From an uncultured Alphaproteobacteria bacterium (GTDB lineage: Bacteria; Pseudomonadota; Alphaproteobacteria; VGEJ01): a DNA stretch of 50,278 bases. The notes below the pieces were generated by a model. It had not been told where the DNA came from and did no database searches. It saw only the letters and a program-made list of their open reading frames with translations. The stretch is taken from positions 72,984-123,261 of the forward strand of contig CAJWJK010000005.1 in assembly GCA_913041535.1 (NCBI GenBank). Direction: 5' to 3'. Positions 31,768 through 41,417 of this stretch are shown piece by piece (positions within the stretch are counted from its first letter, which is position 1; each line of letters opens with the position of its first letter). The position numbers were made by a program, and so were the translations under genes.

Positions 31768-32886
31768 TTATTCTACAATAATGCGAGGAGTCGATTTCGT
31801 CGTAGCCTCCACTGCCGCATCAATCTGACGGCATAAATTAGTAGCAATACTGCAGTAAGCTCCAGCTTCAATCGAGTCTGGTTGAGTGGCTACAATCGGC
31901 TGACCTGAGTCTGATGTTTCGCGGATAGAGAGGTGTAGAGGAATTTCTCCTAGGAATTGCGCTTTAAACTCATCTGCCAGTGTTCTAGCACCACCATGAC
32001 CAAATATTTCCGATCTAGTGCCACATGAGGGACAAAGGTAAAAACTCATATTTTCTACAATTCCAAGCACTGGCACATTAACCTTGGAGAACATGTTCAT
32101 TCCTTTGCGAACGTCGGAAAGCGCCACATCTTGTGGTGTTGAGACAATTATTGCTCCTGTTAGGGGGACGCGCTGACACAGAGTCAACTGAGCATCCCCG
32201 GTGCCGGGAGGAAGATCTATAACGAGCACATCGAGAGGACCCCAGTTTACATCACGCAAAAGTTGCTCTATGGCACTCTGGACCATTGGACCGCGCCAAA
32301 TCATGGGTGTGTCATTTGGTACTAGGTATCCGATTGACATGGTGACTATGCCAAAACCAGTTAAGGGCTCAATCATTTTTTTCTCGTTAGACGTGGGCTT
32401 TTGGTCAATTCCCATCATACGGGGTATGCTTGGCCCGTAGACGTCGGCGTCTAACAGGCCGATGGTAAGGTCAAGTTTGGATAGAGCTAGCGCTAGGTTG
32501 ACGGCCGTTGTAGATTTTCCAACACCACCTTTAGCCGATGCCACTGCTACAATTGCCTTGATGTTTGGAATGTTTTCCCCTTTTAGTGTGCGCTTTTGAT
32601 CTTTTGAGGATGGTAAACCCGGGGATTGTTTGTGCGCAGTCAACACCGCAGTAACTGATAATGCTTCTGGGATGGCCATTACGGCTTGTTCGCATGCTTG
32701 CCGCAATGGTTCTTTATCTGCACCTACATCTGACGGAACTTCGATAGCAAAGAAAACATTCCCATTCTTAATAACTAAACCTGTGATCATGCCGCTACTG
32801 ACAACATCCGACTCTCTGTGGGAGTCGTGCACGTCGCGTAGCGCGTTTAGAACACTTTCTTCACTTAACTGTGACACATCGAGCAC
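31768..32886 (-). CDS. mrp: Iron-sulfur cluster carrier protein Mrp/ApbC
   Basis: Mrp-type ATPases carry or transfer iron-sulfur clusters to apo-proteins in the cytosol. The 372-residue protein has a DUF59-like N-terminal domain (about residues 1-90), the deviant Walker A loop ASAKGGVGKSTTAVNLA (about 112), LLDADVYGPSIPRM, LIDLPPGTGDAQLT (Walker B region) and the cluster-binding pair YLCPSCGTRSE (about 285). A C-terminal region with FLGEIPLHLSIRETSDSGQP closes the family profile. It diverges from hflK, with the shared promoter region between 32887 and 33051. Confidence 0.94.
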   Translation of the reverse strand: MLDVSQLSEESVLNALRDVHDSHRESDVVSSGMITGLVIKNGNVFFAIEVPSDVGADKEPLRQACEQAVMAIPEALSVTAVLTAHKQSPGLPSSKDQKRTLKGENIPNIKAIVAVASAKGGVGKSTTAVNLALALSKLDLTIGLLDADVYGPSIPRMMGIDQKPTSNEKKMIEPLTGFGIVTMSIGYLVPNDTPMIWRGPMVQSAIEQLLRDVNWGPLDVLVIDLPPGTGDAQLTLCQRVPLTGAIIVSTPQDVALSDVRKGMNMFSKVNVPVLGIVENMSFYLCPSCGTRSEIFGHGGARTLADEFKAQFLGEIPLHLSIRETSDSGQPIVATQPDSIEAGAYCSIATNLCRQIDAAVEATTKSTPRIIVE

Positions 32887-32907
32887 CCCTTGACTTTAAA
32901 AAGTACG

Positions 32908-32927
32908 ATACAATGATACTGTTGTAT
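32908..32927. promoter_or_regulatory. Inverted repeat in the mrp/hflK divergent region
   Basis: ATACAA (32908-32913) and TTGTAT (32922-32927) are perfect inverted arms separated by 8 bases. They lie 21 bases upstream of the mrp start and about 20 bases upstream of the hflK -35 box, so they could be an operator for either gene. No factor assigned. Confidence 0.3.
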
Positions 32928-32944
32928 TTTGTTACGACGTTCGT

Positions 32945-32973
32945 TTGCACAATCTTATATGCTGTCATATAAA
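32945..32973 (+). promoter_or_regulatory. Candidate hflK promoter
   Basis: TTGCAC (32945-32950) and TATAAA (32968-32973) are separated by 17 bases. Transcription would start near 32980, about 70 bases before hflK. It is one of the best sigma-70-type matches in the window. Confidence 0.6.
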
Positions 32974-33051
32974 CCAGAGCAGAGGCTGTCAATTGTTTTG
33001 GCTTCTAGTACGTTATTGTTAGTTTATCCCTAATCTGAGGGTCTTTGAAGG

Positions 33052-34167
33052 ATGCCGTGGAATAACCAAGGCAATGGAGGCGGTGGTGGTGACCGTGGAC
33101 CGTGGGGTCGCGGTGGCGGCCAGGGGCCGACTGGGGGCAATGGCCCTGGTGGTCAGCCCCCGGACCTTGAAGAATTGCTTCGGCGAGGTCAAGATAGATT
33201 TCGGGGTTCGGTTCCGCGTGGATTCTTTGGATTACGCGGAATTATAATAGCGGGTCTTGTAATTATCGTTCTTTGGTTGGCAAGCGGTTTCTATCGCGTT
33301 CTTCCTGATGAACAAGGTGTTGTGCTTCGGTTTGGTGAGTGGACTGCAACTACAGAACCCGGACTCAATTACCATTTACCAAGCCCGATAGAGAGTGTTC
33401 TCACTCCCCAAGTCACACGTGTCAAGCGTACCGATGTTGGATACACCTCTGGTGGTGATCGTGGTCGTGCCAATACTATTCGGGATGTGCCAGAGGAAAG
33501 TCTCATGCTTACCGGAGACGAGAACATCATAGACATTGATTTCCAGGTATTCTGGGTTATCAAAGATGCTGGTGAATTTTTATTCAACGTTGAAAACCCA
33601 GAAGCTGCAGTAAAAGCAGCTGCTGAAAGTGCGATGAGAGAGGTCGTTGGTGAAACTCCTATTCAACTTGCTTTGGCAGAGGGTCGGCAACAAGTTGAAG
33701 GGGGCACCCGTGATCTTTTGCAGGCGATTCTAGATTCCTATAAGGCAGGAATAGCCATTCGTGAAGTTAAACTGCAGAAAGTGGATCCACCAGAAGCGGT
33801 AATTGATGCATTTCGAGATGTTCAGCGTGCACGTGCTGACCTAGAACGGCAGCGGAACGAAGCCGAAGCGTATGCTAACGATGTTATTCCGCGTGCTAGG
33901 GGTGAAGCTGAACGCGTTCTTCAAGAGGCTGAGGCATACAAGCAGCAGATTGTTGCTGATGCTGAGGGTGACGCCGCGCGTTTTCTTTCGGTTTATGAGG
34001 AGTACGCGCGAGCTAAGGATGTCACGACCAAACGGATTTATTTGGAAACCATGCAAACGATTTTCGCTGGTATGAACAAGGTTATTGTGGATCCGGGCGT
34101 AGGTTCAGGGGTAGTGCCTTATCTTCCATTGCCGGAATTACGTAAGCAGACGCAGGCTGCGCCATGA
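33052..34167 (+). CDS. hflK: Membrane protease modulator HflK
   Basis: HflK forms, with HflC, an inner-membrane SPFH complex that surrounds and modulates the AAA protease FtsH. The 371-residue product has the typical Gly-, Pro- and Arg-rich N-terminus (NGGGGGDRGPWGRGGGQGP), one membrane helix at about residues 61-83, and the periplasmic SPFH/band-7 domain (VLPDEQGVVLRFGEWT, EPGLNYHLPSPIESV, LMLTGDENIIDIDFQVFW). A helical region rich in Ala, Glu and Arg follows. Start ATG 33052. hflC overlaps by four bases. Confidence 0.95.
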   Translation: MPWNNQGNGGGGGDRGPWGRGGGQGPTGGNGPGGQPPDLEELLRRGQDRFRGSVPRGFFGLRGIIIAGLVIIVLWLASGFYRVLPDEQGVVLRFGEWTATTEPGLNYHLPSPIESVLTPQVTRVKRTDVGYTSGGDRGRANTIRDVPEESLMLTGDENIIDIDFQVFWVIKDAGEFLFNVENPEAAVKAAAESAMREVVGETPIQLALAEGRQQVEGGTRDLLQAILDSYKAGIAIREVKLQKVDPPEAVIDAFRDVQRARADLERQRNEAEAYANDVIPRARGEAERVLQEAEAYKQQIVADAEGDAARFLSVYEEYARAKDVTTKRIYLETMQTIFAGMNKVIVDPGVGSGVVPYLPLPELRKQTQAAP

Positions 34168-35045
34168 GACGTTTGACGATGATTATAGCGGGCGGACTTC
34201 TACTACTGTTTGGTATAGTAACTCTTAGTTCCCTATATACGGTCCACCAGACAGAGCAGGCACTGGTGCTGCAGTTTGGAGATCCTCGTCGTGTGATTAC
34301 GGACCCTGGTTTGCATTTAAAATGGCCTTTTGTAGAAAATGTAGAGAAACTTGATCGTCGTATTCTTGGTTTTGATGCGGTGCCAGAAGAGATTATAGCA
34401 GTTGATCAGAAACGTTTGGTCGTTGATGCATTCGTTCGCTATCGCATTGTGGATCCGTTGCAATTTTATAAGGCTGTTCGTGAACAGCGAACGGCGGAGG
34501 AACGATTAAGGACACTGTTAAGTTCGAATCTGCGTCGTGTTCTAGGATCTGTTCCTTTGACTAATTTACTTACTGGTGAGCGAGCGTCTCTTATGGGTGA
34601 CATACGAGACCTGGTCAATGAACAGGCAGGAGAACTTGGTATAGAAGCGATTGATGTTCGAATTAAACGGGCAGATCTTCCCGAAGCTAACAATCAGGCA
34701 ATTTATGCGCGAATGAATACTGAGAGGGAACGTGAGGCACGTGAGTTTAGAGCTCAAGGCGCGGAAATATCTCAACGGATCCGATCGCGTGCCGATCGTG
34801 AGAAAACCGTTTTGTTGGCGGAGGCCCGCAAGCAGTCTCAGATTCTCCGTGGTCAAGGCGACGGACGACGCAATCGGATATTTGCCGATGCGTTTAGCAC
34901 CGATCCAGAGTTTTTTGCGTTCTATCGTTCAATGGAAGCATATAGAGAGGCTCTTGGTAGTAATGACACAACGTTGATTTTATCTCCCGACAGTGAATTT
35001 TTCCGTTTCTTCGGTAATCTTGATGGTGCCGAATCTAGTGAATAG
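34164..35045 (+). CDS. hflC: Membrane protease modulator HflC
   Basis: HflC is the partner of HflK in the FtsH-associated SPFH assembly. The 293-residue protein has an N-terminal membrane helix (about residues 5-26) followed by the SPFH domain: VHQTEQALVLQFGDPRRV, PGLHLKWPFVENVEKLDRR and DAFVRYRIVDPLQFYKAV. Then come the helical ALNTEREREAREFRAQG-like region and a C-terminal tail. ATG 34164 overlaps the hflK stop as ATGA, so the two subunits are made together. Length is close to E. coli HflC (334) but shorter. Confidence 0.95.
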   Translation: MRRLTMIIAGGLLLLFGIVTLSSLYTVHQTEQALVLQFGDPRRVITDPGLHLKWPFVENVEKLDRRILGFDAVPEEIIAVDQKRLVVDAFVRYRIVDPLQFYKAVREQRTAEERLRTLLSSNLRRVLGSVPLTNLLTGERASLMGDIRDLVNEQAGELGIEAIDVRIKRADLPEANNQAIYARMNTEREREAREFRAQGAEISQRIRSRADREKTVLLAEARKQSQILRGQGDGRRNRIFADAFSTDPEFFAFYRSMEAYREALGSNDTTLILSPDSEFFRFFGNLDGAESSE

Positions 35046-35119
35046 ATTCTTTACGTTGAGGTCAGTTATATCCGTATATGCGCCTCTAAGCGCTTTTGTC
35101 AGTAAACCATGAGAAACTA

Positions 35120-35308
35120 GTGAGGGAGCTAGCTCTAGCTTTAGCTCTAGTGATGGTGATCGAGGGTGCCCTCTATGCGCTGTTTCCCGCGGGTATGAGG
35201 CGTTTGATGAAATCGGTACTTAATCAATCGGAGAACTCCCTTCGCTGGACAGGCTTGGTTCTTGCCATTGCTGGGTTTACCCTAGCATGGGTGGTACGTA
35301 GAAGTTGA
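35120..35308 (+). CDS. DUF2065 family small inner-membrane protein (YjeT-like)
   Basis: A 62-residue protein with two hydrophobic helices: LALALALVMVIEGALYALF and WTGLVLAIAGFTLAWVV. This is the DUF2065 pattern, and E. coli YjeT likewise follows hflC, so context supports the name. Function unknown. I choose GTG 35120, preceded by GAGAA, which gives the usual family length. TTG 35096, in frame, would add eight residues. It lies 74 bases past hflC. Confidence 0.75.
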   Translation: MRELALALALVMVIEGALYALFPAGMRRLMKSVLNQSENSLRWTGLVLAIAGFTLAWVVRRS

Positions 35309-35375
35309 TATTTACAACGGCCTGATGGCAATTCTGTTGAGTATGTAAATTGATTAACGGAGATTTGCGTGCAAA

Positions 35376-36842
35376 ATGAAGTACCAAGAGATGAATAGTG
35401 CTCGATTTGACCGTCAGCTACTGCTGTTATGGAGCGCTGTTTTTCTAATAGCGAGTACGTTAATTTACGGTCCAGCTTGGTCGCGAGGCGCGCCAGACAG
35501 CTTTGCCGATTTGGTTGATCGGCTATCGCCGGCTGTGGTTAATATTTCGACGACACAAAAGGTCAAGTCGGGGGGAAGGACTGTCCCTTTGCCGAAGACT
35601 TCACCAGGCTCACCATTTGAAGAGTTTTTTAAGGAATTTTTTGAGGAGCGGCAATTGGAACGCTCACCAAGAAGGAACGTTACCTCTTTGGGGTCTGGTT
35701 TCATAATCGATAGTGCCGGTATCATAATTACCAACAATCACGTTATTGCCGAGGCTGATGAAATCACAGTCATCTTAAGCGATGATACAGAACTGGAGGC
35801 CGAGATTATTGGCCGTGACGAACGTACCGACCTAGCCGTTTTGAAGGTTGATGCAGAACGGGTATTACCCAGTGTACGTTGGGGGGACTCAGAATTAGCG
35901 CGAGTTGGCGATTGGGTGTTAGCAATCGGGAATCCATTTGGTCTAGGAGGTAGCGTTACAGCAGGAATCATTTCTGCACGAGGCAGAGATATTAATGCTG
36001 GGCCCTACGATGACTTCATCCAAACTGATGCGCCGATTAATAGAGGGAATTCGGGCGGCCCCCTTTTTGGAATGGATGGTTATGTTATTGGGGTTAACTC
36101 AGCAATCTTTTCACCTTCGGGTGGCAGCATAGGTATAGGATTCTCGATTCCATCCTCACTTGCTCGTCCGATAGTGGAGCAGCTTCGCAAGTATGGTCGT
36201 GTTCGTCGCGGTTGGTTAGGGGTGCGGATTCAAACTGTGACTGAAGAAATTGCTGAAGGTATGGGTCTTGATGAGGCGCGCGGGGCCCTGGTTGCAAGTA
36301 TTATCAATGAGGATGATCCAGCTCATGGGCGAATTGAGCCTGGAGATATTATTTTGAGCTTTGACGGTGTTACTATCACAGATGTTCGGTCTCTGTCCCG
36401 AACAGTAGCAGATACACCGGTTGGAAAAACCGTTAAGGTTGAGGTTTGGCGCCGTGGTTCGGAGCGCACTATATACGTTACAATTAGTGAGTTGACGGAA
36501 TCGAAGACCTTAGCCGCCGTACAATCTTCAAAGCCAGAGAGTGCAGAGATATTTGGCATGTCACTGGCCCAACTTACTGAGGGGCTACGGAGAAAATATG
36601 GTGTTTCTGATCAGATCGACGGGGTTGTTGTGACATCAGTTGATCCGAACAGTCGCACCGCTCAAAAGGGCATCCAGGAAGGTGATGTGATTACTGAAGT
36701 TAGCCAGCAGTCGGTTCGTACCCTAAGTGAGTTGATTGGCAAAATCGAAGAGGTAGAGAGAGCAAGACGTAAATCCGTAGTTCTTACTATAATTCATAGA
36801 GGAGAACTAAGATTCGTTGCAATTCGTATAGAGGGTGATTGA
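35376..36842 (+). CDS. degP: Do-type periplasmic serine protease/chaperone (DegP/MucD family)
   Basis: This HtrA-family protease degrades or refolds damaged envelope proteins. The 488-residue product starts with a hydrophobic signal segment (about residues 14-31; LLLLWSAVFLIASTLIYG). The trypsin-like domain has its triad as His122 (NNHVIAEADE), Asp152 (RTDLAVLKV) and Ser226 (GNSGGPLFG). Two PDZ domains follow (GWLGVRIQTVTEEIAEGMG and VVVTSVDPNSRTAQKGIQEG). It follows the HflKC genes, so an envelope quality-control cluster is evident, although linked transcription is not proven. ATG 35376 is the start; ATG 35391 is possible. Which of DegP, DegQ or MucD is orthologous is not decided here. Confidence 0.93.
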   Translation: MKYQEMNSARFDRQLLLLWSAVFLIASTLIYGPAWSRGAPDSFADLVDRLSPAVVNISTTQKVKSGGRTVPLPKTSPGSPFEEFFKEFFEERQLERSPRRNVTSLGSGFIIDSAGIIITNNHVIAEADEITVILSDDTELEAEIIGRDERTDLAVLKVDAERVLPSVRWGDSELARVGDWVLAIGNPFGLGGSVTAGIISARGRDINAGPYDDFIQTDAPINRGNSGGPLFGMDGYVIGVNSAIFSPSGGSIGIGFSIPSSLARPIVEQLRKYGRVRRGWLGVRIQTVTEEIAEGMGLDEARGALVASIINEDDPAHGRIEPGDIILSFDGVTITDVRSLSRTVADTPVGKTVKVEVWRRGSERTIYVTISELTESKTLAAVQSSKPESAEIFGMSLAQLTEGLRRKYGVSDQIDGVVVTSVDPNSRTAQKGIQEGDVITEVSQQSVRTLSELIGKIEEVERARRKSVVLTIIHRGELRFVAIRIEGD

Positions 36843-36952
36843 TTGTTTCAAAAGGGGGCAACTCTGTACCCGTGCTCAATCATACTTTCTGCATTAATTT
36901 TGCCGACGAAATGTGATCCGCAGTGGGAAACTATTTGACCTGCAGGTAATCT

Positions 36953-37867
36953 TTGAAGAGCAGTGTAATACTTCTATCTGGGCCAACGGCAAGCGGAAAG
37001 TCGGAGTTAGCGATGAGGCTGGCTCAGTATCTAAATGGCATAATCGTCAATGCCGACAGTATGCAGGTTTATGATGGTTTGCGCTTGATCACGGCGCGTC
37101 CCAGCGTTGCAGATGAAGCACAAGTTCCGCACCGTCTCTACGGTTATGTCCCGTTAAATCATACATATTCAGTAGGCATTTGGGCAAGCGACGTGCGGCT
37201 TGAGATTGAAAAAGCTAGTAGGGAGCGACGTGCAATTATCTTAGTCGGAGGCACGGGTTTATATTTTCGAGTACTATTAGAAGGTTTGACGCCGATTCCA
37301 CAAACGCCGGATCAAATACGTATCGAGGTACGACAACGATTTGCAACAATGGGACGCGAAGCGTTCCGTGCCCAACTCGCTACCAGGGACCCGTGTAGTG
37401 CAGAGCGATTTAACGATCCGCAGAGGCTAATTCGTGCAGCAGAAGTTGTTGAGTCCACCGGCGTTCCACTGTCTATTTGGAAAACGCGACCAAAGGTGGG
37501 TGCCATATCACCTCCAAACCTTCAGAAGGTTCTACTGCTCCCGCCACGTACTCAAATTTACGAACGTTGTGATCAACGACAAAGAAATATTGTTATTGGG
37601 GGTGGCATCAGGGAGGCCGAGGAAATTCTAAAACTAAGCCTAGATCCATCGTTACCAGCGATGAAGGCTCTCGGACTCCCATATATAATGGAATATCTAA
37701 AGAACGGTGTCTCTCTTGAGGCAGTGATAGAGGAGGTACAAAGGTCAGTTCGTAATTATGCAAAGCGCCAATACACTTGGTTTCGTCAACAGATGTCGGA
37801 TTGGAGTGTAATTGAATCCGTGGGCTCAGAGGTTGATGTTTGTCAGGTGGTGAACAGTAAGACCTAA
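36953..37867 (+). CDS. miaA: tRNA dimethylallyltransferase MiaA
   Basis: MiaA adds a dimethylallyl group to A37 of tRNAs that read U-initial codons. The 304-residue protein has the P-loop LLSGPTASGKSELAM (about residues 7-21), the ADSMQVYDGL segment, VPHRLYGYV, the catalytic region ILVGGTGLYFRVLLEGL, and the downstream KALGLPYIMEYLKNG and RNYAKRQYTWFRQQ. The family usually reads ADSMQVYRGLDIGTAKP, so this copy is divergent at LRLITARPS but keeps the fold. The start is TTG 36953, with a weak CAGG upstream; the P-loop at residue 10 leaves no other choice. Confidence 0.94.
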   Translation: MKSSVILLSGPTASGKSELAMRLAQYLNGIIVNADSMQVYDGLRLITARPSVADEAQVPHRLYGYVPLNHTYSVGIWASDVRLEIEKASRERRAIILVGGTGLYFRVLLEGLTPIPQTPDQIRIEVRQRFATMGREAFRAQLATRDPCSAERFNDPQRLIRAAEVVESTGVPLSIWKTRPKVGAISPPNLQKVLLLPPRTQIYERCDQRQRNIVIGGGIREAEEILKLSLDPSLPAMKALGLPYIMEYLKNGVSLEAVIEEVQRSVRNYAKRQYTWFRQQMSDWSVIESVGSEVDVCQVVNSKT

Positions 37868-37921
37868 TACAGACCATCGGTTGACCTAAGTTTATAGAGA
37901 GTCTAATTTCGCCCCAGAGGC

Positions 37922-37990
37922 TGCGCTAGCGCAACAGGCTTGCGGCCTAACGGCCCGCCATAGTGTATCGCTAGGCGCTTGTCTTCTTTA
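37922..37990 (+). terminator. Structured region upstream of ilvB: terminator or attenuator-like
   Basis: GCGCTAGCG (37923-37931) can pair with CGCTAGGCGC (37969-37978) with one bulge, enclosing a GC hairpin (GGCC 37944-37947 with GGCC 37952-37955). The stem is followed by TTGTCTTCTTT. The first arm is also a self-palindrome, TGCGCTAGCGCA (37922-37933). It could end the miaA message or act as a control structure for ilvB. Folded by eye; no leader peptide with branched-chain residues was seen. Confidence 0.45.
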
Positions 37991-38013
37991 GAGTTGGTAT
38001 CAGAGCAGGCGGC

Positions 38014-39771
38014 ATGTCCATGCAACGAATGATTGGTACGCAGATAATCCTGCAAGCCCTGGTTGACCAAGGGGTTGAGGTGATTTTTGGTTATCCGGGG
38101 GGGGCGGTGCTCCCCATATACGATGAGATATTTAAGCAAAACCGGTTGCGTCACATTTTGGTTCGACAAGAAGCTGGTGCTGTCCATGCGGCAGAGGGTT
38201 ATGCGCGATCAACGGGTCGCGTTGGTACAGTGTTGGTAACTTCAGGCCCGGGAGCAACCAATGCCGTAACGGGTTTAGCGGATGCATTTATGGATAGCAC
38301 TCCACTTGTCTGTTTAACCGGACAGGTGGCAACACATATGATTGGTAATGATGCATTTCAGGAAGCAGATACTGTAGGGATTACCCGTCCATGTACTAAG
38401 CACAATTACCTTGTTAAGGACGTTGACGACCTTGCTCGGGTAATGCATGAAGCATTCTTTGTTGCGAGATCTGGTCGTCCAGGTCCAGTAGTTGTAGATC
38501 TGCCAAAGGATATCCAACTTGCAGAGGGCACATACACGCCTTCAGACAATTCTACTCATCGCACCTATTGTCCTCGTGTGGAGGGTGATTCGGTACAGGT
38601 AGAGCGGGCGGTTGACCTGATTTCTAATGCAAGCCGACCTATTATCTATGCAGGGGGTGGTGTTGTTAACTCAGGGCCGCGAGCATCAGAGCTTCTAGTC
38701 GAATTGGTTAATATGACTGGTTATCCTGTGACAACCACAGTTATGGGCTTGGGTAGCTATCCGGGTACCGATGCCAAATGTCTTGGTATGCTGGGTATGC
38801 ATGGTACGTATGAAGCCAACTTGGCAATGGCGCATTGTGATGTAATGGTGGCAGTAGGCGCCCGATTTGATGATCGTGTGACCGGCCGGCTTGACGCATT
38901 TTCAAAAGGCTCAAAGAAAATTCATATAGATATTGACCCATCTTCAATCAACAAGAACGTCCCTGTAGACGTTCCGATCATAGGTGATGTTGGAAATGTT
39001 CTGGGGCAGATAAATACATTGCTCAAACAGCGTTTGTCTAATTCTGATCCTCGGAAACTTGATCAATGGTGGGAACGCATAGAAGAGTGGCGCTCGCGGA
39101 ATTGCTTGGCATATCAAAAGTCGGATTCGGTGATTAAGCCGCAATTTGCTTTAGAACGGTTGTACCAGCACATAAAGGACTTAGACGTGTACATAACCAC
39201 AGAGGTGGGGCAACATCAAATGTGGGCAGCCCAGTTCCTTAAATTCGATGCTCCTAATAGGTGGATGACATCTGGTGGGTTGGGTACCATGGGTTACGGT
39301 CTGCCAGCTGCAATGGGTGCCCAAATTGCTCACCCTAGTTCGTTAGTTATAGATGTGGCGGGGGAGGCATCAGTGCTGATGAATATTCAGGAACTCTCAA
39401 CGATTGTTCAGTACAGATTGCCAGTCAAAGTCTTTATACTTAACAATGAGTACATGGGCATGGTGCGCCAATGGCAGGAGATCTTGCATGGCGGCCGGTA
39501 TGCTGAAAGCTATGTTGATGCCTTGCCCGATTTTGTAAAACTTGCAGAAAGTTTTGGGGCGGTGGGCCTGCGTGCGGAGAAGCCCGCTGAAGTTGATGCC
39601 GTTATCGAAGAGATGTTGAATCTTGATAGACCAGTGATCGTTGATTGTCGTGTAGACAAAAAAGAGAACTGTTTTCCGATGATTCCATCAGGGGCCGCTC
39701 ACTATGATATGATCCTTGGGCTTGACGATGAATCGCCAGAAGGGACTGACCAGGGGCTGGCGTTGGTATAG
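38014..39771 (+). CDS. ilvB: Acetolactate synthase large (catalytic) subunit, anabolic
   Basis: This ThDP enzyme condenses pyruvate, or pyruvate and 2-oxobutyrate, in the first shared step of valine, leucine and isoleucine synthesis. The 585-residue protein has GYPGGAVLPIYDEIF near the N-terminus, the activating Glu53 in RQEAGAVHAAEGYA, the central domain, and the PP-binding domain with DVAGEASVLMNIQEL, ILNNEYMGMVRQWQE and a C-terminal tail. The GDG of most family members reads GEA, a variant I recall from other Alphaproteobacteria. Start ATG 38014 (ATG 38020 possible). ilvN and ilvC follow, so the pathway genes form one block. Confidence 0.95.
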   Translation: MSMQRMIGTQIILQALVDQGVEVIFGYPGGAVLPIYDEIFKQNRLRHILVRQEAGAVHAAEGYARSTGRVGTVLVTSGPGATNAVTGLADAFMDSTPLVCLTGQVATHMIGNDAFQEADTVGITRPCTKHNYLVKDVDDLARVMHEAFFVARSGRPGPVVVDLPKDIQLAEGTYTPSDNSTHRTYCPRVEGDSVQVERAVDLISNASRPIIYAGGGVVNSGPRASELLVELVNMTGYPVTTTVMGLGSYPGTDAKCLGMLGMHGTYEANLAMAHCDVMVAVGARFDDRVTGRLDAFSKGSKKIHIDIDPSSINKNVPVDVPIIGDVGNVLGQINTLLKQRLSNSDPRKLDQWWERIEEWRSRNCLAYQKSDSVIKPQFALERLYQHIKDLDVYITTEVGQHQMWAAQFLKFDAPNRWMTSGGLGTMGYGLPAAMGAQIAHPSSLVIDVAGEASVLMNIQELSTIVQYRLPVKVFILNNEYMGMVRQWQEILHGGRYAESYVDALPDFVKLAESFGAVGLRAEKPAEVDAVIEEMLNLDRPVIVDCRVDKKENCFPMIPSGAAHYDMILGLDDESPEGTDQGLALV

Positions 39772-39851
39772 AACCTTGTTGCATTGAGTTATAAATGAAC
39801 AGATAACGGTCTGAAATCGCCATTCTAGTTTAAGGTTGTTCGGGTATTTTC

Positions 39852-40361
39852 GTGGAAGAAGAGAAGAAACATCGTCACACTATATCGGTGCTAGTCGATA
39901 ACGAGGCCGGCGTTTTGGCGCGCGTAATAGGTCTGTTTGCAGGCCGAGGTTATAATATTGAGAGTTTGACGGTTGCTGAGGTGGATGAGATCGAACACTT
40001 ATCACGTATCACAATAGTAACCTCAGGTACGCCTATGGTAGTGGAGCAGATCAAGGCCCAGCTCGATCGCTTGGTGCCGGTTCATGCTGTTGGTGATCTA
40101 AACATGAGCGGACCCCATATTGAGCGAGAACTGGCTTTGATTAAAGTGTCTGGCTCTGGCGATGCGCGGGTGGAAAGTCTTCGCATAGCAGATATTTTCA
40201 GGGCTAGGGTAGTTGATAGTACTACTAAATCCTTTGTATTTGAAATGACGGGGTCAGCGGAGAAGCTGAATGCATTCATTGCACTGATGAAACCTCTTGG
40301 TTTAGTAGAGGTGGCTCGTGCAGGCGTCGTGGCAATCAGCCGTGGTGTTGACTCTACTTGA
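39852..40361 (+). CDS. ilvN: Acetolactate synthase small (regulatory) subunit
   Basis: The regulatory subunit gives IlvB its valine sensitivity and full activity. The 169-residue product has an N-terminal ACT domain with HTISVLVDNEAGVLARVIGL and RGYNIESLTVAEVDE (the usual effector-site Asn and Gly region), then a C-terminal domain (ELALIKVSGSG, then FVFEMTGSAEKLNAFIALM). GTG 39852 is the only suitable start, and 80 bases separate it from ilvB. Length matches the IlvH-type subunit of about 163 residues. Confidence 0.95.
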   Translation: MEEEKKHRHTISVLVDNEAGVLARVIGLFAGRGYNIESLTVAEVDEIEHLSRITIVTSGTPMVVEQIKAQLDRLVPVHAVGDLNMSGPHIERELALIKVSGSGDARVESLRIADIFRARVVDSTTKSFVFEMTGSAEKLNAFIALMKPLGLVEVARAGVVAISRGVDST

Positions 40362-41417
<1,056 letters not shown>

